Assembly (NCBI GenBank): GCA_030374805.1
Contig: JARGSG010000011.1
Coordinates: 806,001-870,000, forward strand
Reading direction: 5' to 3'
From: Gracilaria gracilis
Taxonomy: Eukaryota; Rhodophyta; Florideophyceae; Gracilariales; Gracilariaceae
DNA length: 64,000 nucleotides
Part shown: piece by piece, positions 60,245 to 64,000 of the stretch
Layout: each line of letters opens with the position of its first letter
Numbering within the stretch: position 1 is the first letter of the stretch
Notes under the pieces: generated by a model
Database searches by the model: none
What the model saw: only the letters and a program-made list of their open reading frames with translations
Told to the model about the DNA's origin: nothing
Program-made: the position numbers and the translations under genes

Positions 60245-61545
60245 TCTGACTTCAGTATGTGGCGGAATGTGCAAGAACTTGATATCTGTAGTCAGCACAG
60301 AAGGTGGGCAAACTTGTGAAGGTAGAATCTATGCAAGTTGACGATGCTACAGTTTGCGTTTCACAACATGAACAGAGGTCGATGAATGACTGGAAGCTTG
60401 ATGACCACTTGGCTCCTGGACGAGGAATTGTTGCTGTGCTCGCCCAACCGGGACAGCAGTGAGCCTTCTCTGGCTTCCGTGGCTTCCAGCAGCTGAAAAA
60501 GTGTCGGATGTCGTCCGGAATGGAAACGTTTGGTGGCCCGTTGGACTGTCACATCTTGAAAGGACTTGGCGAAAATGGTCGACTTCCAAAACATTTGATT
60601 TCCTTGAATCGTGTGCGAGCTTCGAATTAAGATAAAGCTCCCTCCTCGCACCGGTGGGTGCTTACCGCAACTTCGGCCTTTCTACAACTTGTCTGCCATT
60701 TGACAAACCTTCCGGCAAACCAACGCAGACCCCAAAAAGTTAACTTGGTCTCTCGTTAATCATTACAATCGGAGTCCATGCAGTAGAAAATGAGGAATGG
60801 CATTTTGCCACTGAACACACCCCCCTGCTCAAGCGAAACGCTCAAACAAACGAGAACACGGAAAGTAGTTGCATTTTCCTTTCATAACAAAGAAGCAGTG
60901 TCGCTAGGTGAGCGTAACGCTCGTACAGATATGTAGTTTGTAGCTCCGCTGTCCATGGAAGCGTTATAGGTTATTGGGAGTCCTCAACAAACCAGAACAA
61001 GGCGCAACAACAACAACAACAACAACAACTTCCAAGTAGATAACCTTCAACGTAGTTAGGAGTTGGACGCTGTGCTCTCCGGACAACCCAGTGATGACAA
61101 AGAGCACGACAGGCGGTGAGATATCTCGTTGTTTTCTGTATGCTCGCGCTCACCACTTTTGCCCCGAACGTCCCCTTGCGCAGCGCACACGTCATCGCGC
61201 ATTGTTCTGAACTTCAGAATCTGAAGGTGTTCCTTTAATTTTTCACCACGTTGCAGGCTACGCAATGCTGTCAACTCGAGTGAATTCAACATGATCATGA
61301 TCATCATGATGTTGGCTGCTGCTAAGACCGTCCATTCTGTCATTCCCAAGACACAATGGTGTTGTTATCAACTTCGGTACGACGATTTTCAAGCTGTCCG
61401 ACAGGATCATAAAACGGGGCAGTTTCAAATTGCTTGAAGGCCTCTGCTACACAATATCAGACTGGGTCTATTCTAAGCACGGACGGACGGGTTTGTTCAT
61501 TGAGACGTGCTTTCCGCAAAAGGAAGGCGCTCGGATTGGAACAAG
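60245..61545. other. Intergenic with a (CAA)n tract
   Basis: No supported gene. A (CAA)n run lies at about 61005-61028. A minus-strand frame at 61056..61349 has a hydrophobic Met/Ile-rich start and a charged tail but no family match. Confidence 0.4.
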
Positions 61546-62591
61546 ATGACTGTCCTAACAGAGGAACAGAAGCTGGTATTCATTCGAGATGGATACCTCA
61601 TCCTCCCTCAAATCATCTCGATGAGTCTCATCCAAGCCGCAGTAAACCATTGCGACGCCGCCTACTCCGCGCACCACTACAACCTCCCAAAAAGCGCAGG
61701 GTCCACCAAGCCGACGCCATCATTCTGGCGCTCGGTGAAGTCAGCGAGCTCCGTCACGGACCTGTTCTTCAAAAGCGATCTTCTCCAGGTGGCGGAGCAG
61801 TTGTTCGGAGCGCGCAACGTGCACGTTCTCAACAACGACGGCCAAATCGCGTACACGCTGCCGGACGACGACGCCGAGCTCGGGCTGCACGACGAGCACC
61901 CGGCGCACAAATGGCACATCGACACGCCGCTCGGCGACTCCGCCGAGCGCGGCGCGGACTTTGCGCTGATTGTGGGCGTGGCGCTCAGCGAGGGGCAGCA
62001 GGTGGACGAGAACCGCGGGCAGTTCATCGCATGGGCAGGTAAGTGACGGCATCTCATCTGCTACATTGCGCGCAAGTTGCGTGCGACACGGGGGGGAGGG
62101 AGACTAACGTTGTGGGCGAGCGTGTTTGCAACCGTTGGGCGCGCGCAAGGCTCGCACGTAACTACTCATGCCACGATGCGCCAACTGATTGAAACGGTAA
62201 GTGGGGGCGCGTGGCGCCGCGAAGCGCAGCTGATGGACGCGAGCCAAGCGAGACAACTGACGACGGGCGCCATGCTCAGCACGAGGCGAAGCAGGTGATT
62301 GCAGCGTTCAAGGCGCGCAAGCCGCACGTGGGCGCGGCTGCGCGCGTGTTGGTGGGGCGGGGCGACGCGTTCATAGCGCACCAGCGGCTAGCGCACGCGC
62401 CGGGCGTGAATGCGTGGAGCGCCACGAGGAAGAATGTGTACTTCCGCGTGCGTCATGCGCGCCACGACGAGCTGCTGGCTGAATTCAGCGCGTCGGCGGC
62501 GCCGTGGGTTGGGTTTGACGGCATTGCGGACGTGGTGCAGCGCCAGTGTGATGGTAGTACTTTGGGGCAGCAGGACGGTCGGGATATCTAA
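61546..62591 (+). CDS. Phytanoyl-CoA dioxygenase (PhyH) family protein, three exons
   Basis: Predicted spliced CDS: exons 61546-62038, 62150-62196 and 62280-62591, 283 residues. Both introns are GT-AG with GTAAGT donors, and joining them keeps frame and restores the family pattern. Exon 1 holds the N-terminal 'F-x-R-DGYLILP' typical of PhyH and the first iron-binding pair, His and Asp, in WHIDTP. Exon 2 gives the SH turn (WAGSHVTTHATM). Exon 3 gives the distal His, with downstream N, S and R (LAHAPGVNAWSATRKNVYFR), the last likely binding 2-oxoglutarate. The family uses Fe(II), 2-oxoglutarate and O2 to hydroxylate lipids, amino acids or secondary metabolites; the substrate here is unknown. 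No targeting signal is evident. Confidence 0.82.
62039..62149 (+). other. Predicted intron 1 of the PhyH gene (111 bp)
   Basis: Begins GTAAGTGACG, ends GCGCGCAAG. It splits a Gly codon (phase 1). Reading through without splicing hits a stop within two codons. Confidence 0.75.
62197..62279 (+). other. Predicted intron 2 of the PhyH gene (83 bp)
   Basis: Begins GTAAGTGGGG, ends CATGCTCAG, phase 0. Its removal joins the short second exon to the frame that encodes the distal His/Arg region. Confidence 0.72.
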
Positions 62592-63421
62592 GTTAGATAA
62601 GTTAGCAGCGGCAGATGTTGCTGGGGATGAACGGCCCGTCAGGAAGTTCATACAGTACAGTCCCAACGAAATCCGCCGACATGGGGGGCACTTGCAACAA
62701 GTTGTTGCAGCCAGCTTGCGCTTTCGGGGTTTCTACGATTATGGACTAAGGTAAACGCTAAAGCTAACCCTTACCCTTGTAACCTGAAGGGTATTGCTAA
62801 CGTGGCCGCTAACTTTTGCTCATACACAAAAACCGTATAATCATGGCCCATGGGCTTGCACCACAGGCGTCCCAAGCGGAGCAGAATTTGTTGCGAGTTG
62901 CGTGCGGCAGCGAGAAGGTAAACGCTACGATAAGGTTAGCCCTCTTAAGATACCATGCATGCAGATAACAGGCAATACGAATCTCGAAAGGGAGCGCAGT
63001 AGCGGTGAAACATTATTGGCGACCTCAAGCGCGAAGCTCGTTGGTACACGGCACGCAGAGACATAGACGGGGGGGGCGGTTGGCAAAAGCAAAAACTGTT
63101 TACCGCTACTGTAACTTTTATCTAACTCTACAAATCAGTGAATGATGAAGAAAAAGGCGCCATTCGCTACACACACACAAACAGGCGGCGCGCCAAGAGC
63201 GCGCCGCAGCTCCCATAAAAAAAAACGCGCGACAAATGTTACACCTCAACGTGTACTGTACACCACCTCGCGGCGGCGCGCCACCTTCGTCAGCGTGACC
63301 ATGGCGCGCGCAGCCTCGCGAGGCGCACACCCGGAGTGGCAAGCGAAACGGGAGGAGGGGAGGGAGCCGCACGCACAGAGTCTGCTCCCACAGCTCGGGA
63401 GCACGTGGCGCTCACGCTTGG
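62592..63421. other. Intergenic
   Basis: Convergent region between the PhyH gene and the partial gene on the right. The frames present are short and have no similarity to known families. Confidence 0.4.
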
Positions 63422-64000
63422 TTAGCCGGGCGCGCGCATGAGCAGCGACAGGCAAAAGTATCTGGGATCGGGTGCGCATTCCTTGTACTTGATGAGCGCC
63501 TTACCCACCACGTTGGCGCGCATCTTCACGGCCGACGTGGAGCCGAGCTCGCGCTGCTGCAGCTCCTTCACGGTGAACTCCGTATCGGCGATCATGTCGA
63601 AGCCGGCGTTGGCGCCCTTGTCCTCGAACAGCGTGAGCTTGAGCCTTGTGGCGTTGCCCTCCACCACGATGTCGCCGCCGGGCAGCGAGAAGAAGCAGCT
63701 GGTATCGCCAAAGTGCGCCAGCGCGCGCATTCGCTGCAGCACGTCCATTGCGCGCCCGCGCGCTTTGCCGCCGCCTTGATCCGAGACGTCGAACAGCAGC
63801 CCGGGCTTTGCCAGCACGCGCCGGCACGAAAAGTAGTTGTACTGCAGACTGCCGCCGTCCTTCTTGCTGCGGATCATGCCCACGGTGGCGGAGCGGTACA
63901 GCAGCGTCCACACGTCCGACTTGGGGTCCTCGTCCACGATGGCGTGCACGGTATAGAACATGCGCTTCACCAGGCTGTACGTCAGCGCCTTGGCCCTCAG
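63422..64000 (-). CDS. C-terminal part of an unidentified protein, possibly with a C2-like domain (runs off right edge)
   Basis: A frame open from the right edge (64000) to a stop at 63422, 192 codons; the true start is outside. The segment has beta-rich character (LYRSATVGMIRSKKDGGSLQ, LKLTLFEDKGANAGFDMIAD, TEFTVKELQQ, GKALIKYKE). The late part resembles the last strands of C2 domains, including the second C2 of copines, but the calcium-binding aspartates are not clear. Codon use and GC match the neighbouring real genes. Function is not assigned. Confidence 0.5.
   Translation of the reverse strand: MRAKALTYSLVKRMFYTVHAIVDEDPKSDVWTLLYRSATVGMIRSKKDGGSLQYNYFSCRRVLAKPGLLFDVSDQGGGKARGRAMDVLQRMRALAHFGDTSCFFSLPGGDIVVEGNATRLKLTLFEDKGANAGFDMIADTEFTVKELQQRELGSTSAVKMRANVVGKALIKYKECAPDPRYFCLSLLMRAPG

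Noticed and set aside
61056-61349. 97-codon minus ORF with hydrophobic start, upstream of PhyH
   Set aside because: The hydrophobic part comes from an ATC/ATG simple repeat (about 61290-61310), and there is no family match.
1-64000. tRNA genes
   Set aside because: I looked for GGTTCRANNCC-type T-loops with matching acceptor stems and found none that fold convincingly; a covariance-model scan would be decisive.

Overview
The window looks like nuclear DNA of a photosynthetic eukaryote, most likely a red alga of the florideophyte type (Chondrus-like). This is inference. The supporting signs are eukaryote-only families (copine, p24, MED18, PP4 catalytic subunit, SDHAF2, NB-ARC/WD40), two nuclear genes with plastid-type presequences (one with a twin-arginine lumen signal), a Pol III 5S rRNA gene, almost no introns, and gene islands separated by decayed transposon DNA. 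Only one gene (61546..62591) needs splicing; the others are single open frames, one of them 15.7 kb long.

Layout. 1-1586: N-terminus of a probable Gfo/Idh/MocA oxidoreductase running off the left edge, then two head-to-head LINE 3' fragments. 1587-9485: NB-ARC/WD40 STAND protein (-) and an ABC1-kinase/beta-lactamase fusion (+), divergent. 10369-11477: two convergent, probably plastid-targeted proteins of unknown function. 13038-28724: a 5,228-residue Ser/Pro-rich membrane protein with nested repeats, one transmembrane segment and a C-terminal VWA-like domain. 29082-30722: ATP-grasp ligase. 31131-37473: a Ty1/copia element on the minus strand with two 307-bp LTRs that read identically and a 5-bp target duplication. 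37750-38670: PP4 catalytic subunit. 38671-43352: no recognisable gene, repeat debris. 43353-49310: pyruvate kinase (-), WW-AIM24 protein (-), copine (+). 49311-55268: no recognisable gene. 55269-64000: dense housekeeping island with a small ORF, MED18, p24, 5S rRNA, SDHAF2, a second p24, a three-exon phytanoyl-CoA-dioxygenase-like gene and a partial C2-like gene.

The neighbours do not form one pathway, as expected for a eukaryotic nuclear genome; divergent pairs (NB-ARC/ABC1K, WW-AIM24/copine, MED18/p24, and formerly ATP-grasp/PP4) probably share promoter regions. The most unusual items are the giant repeat protein with its 6-12-24-72/48-312-residue hierarchy, the NB-ARC/WD40 protein, the WW-AIM24 fusion, and a copia element with identical LTRs but a broken coding region and an in-frame UAA between gag and pol. 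Start codons were chosen as ATG throughout; several longer frames begin only at GTG or TTG and were shortened.
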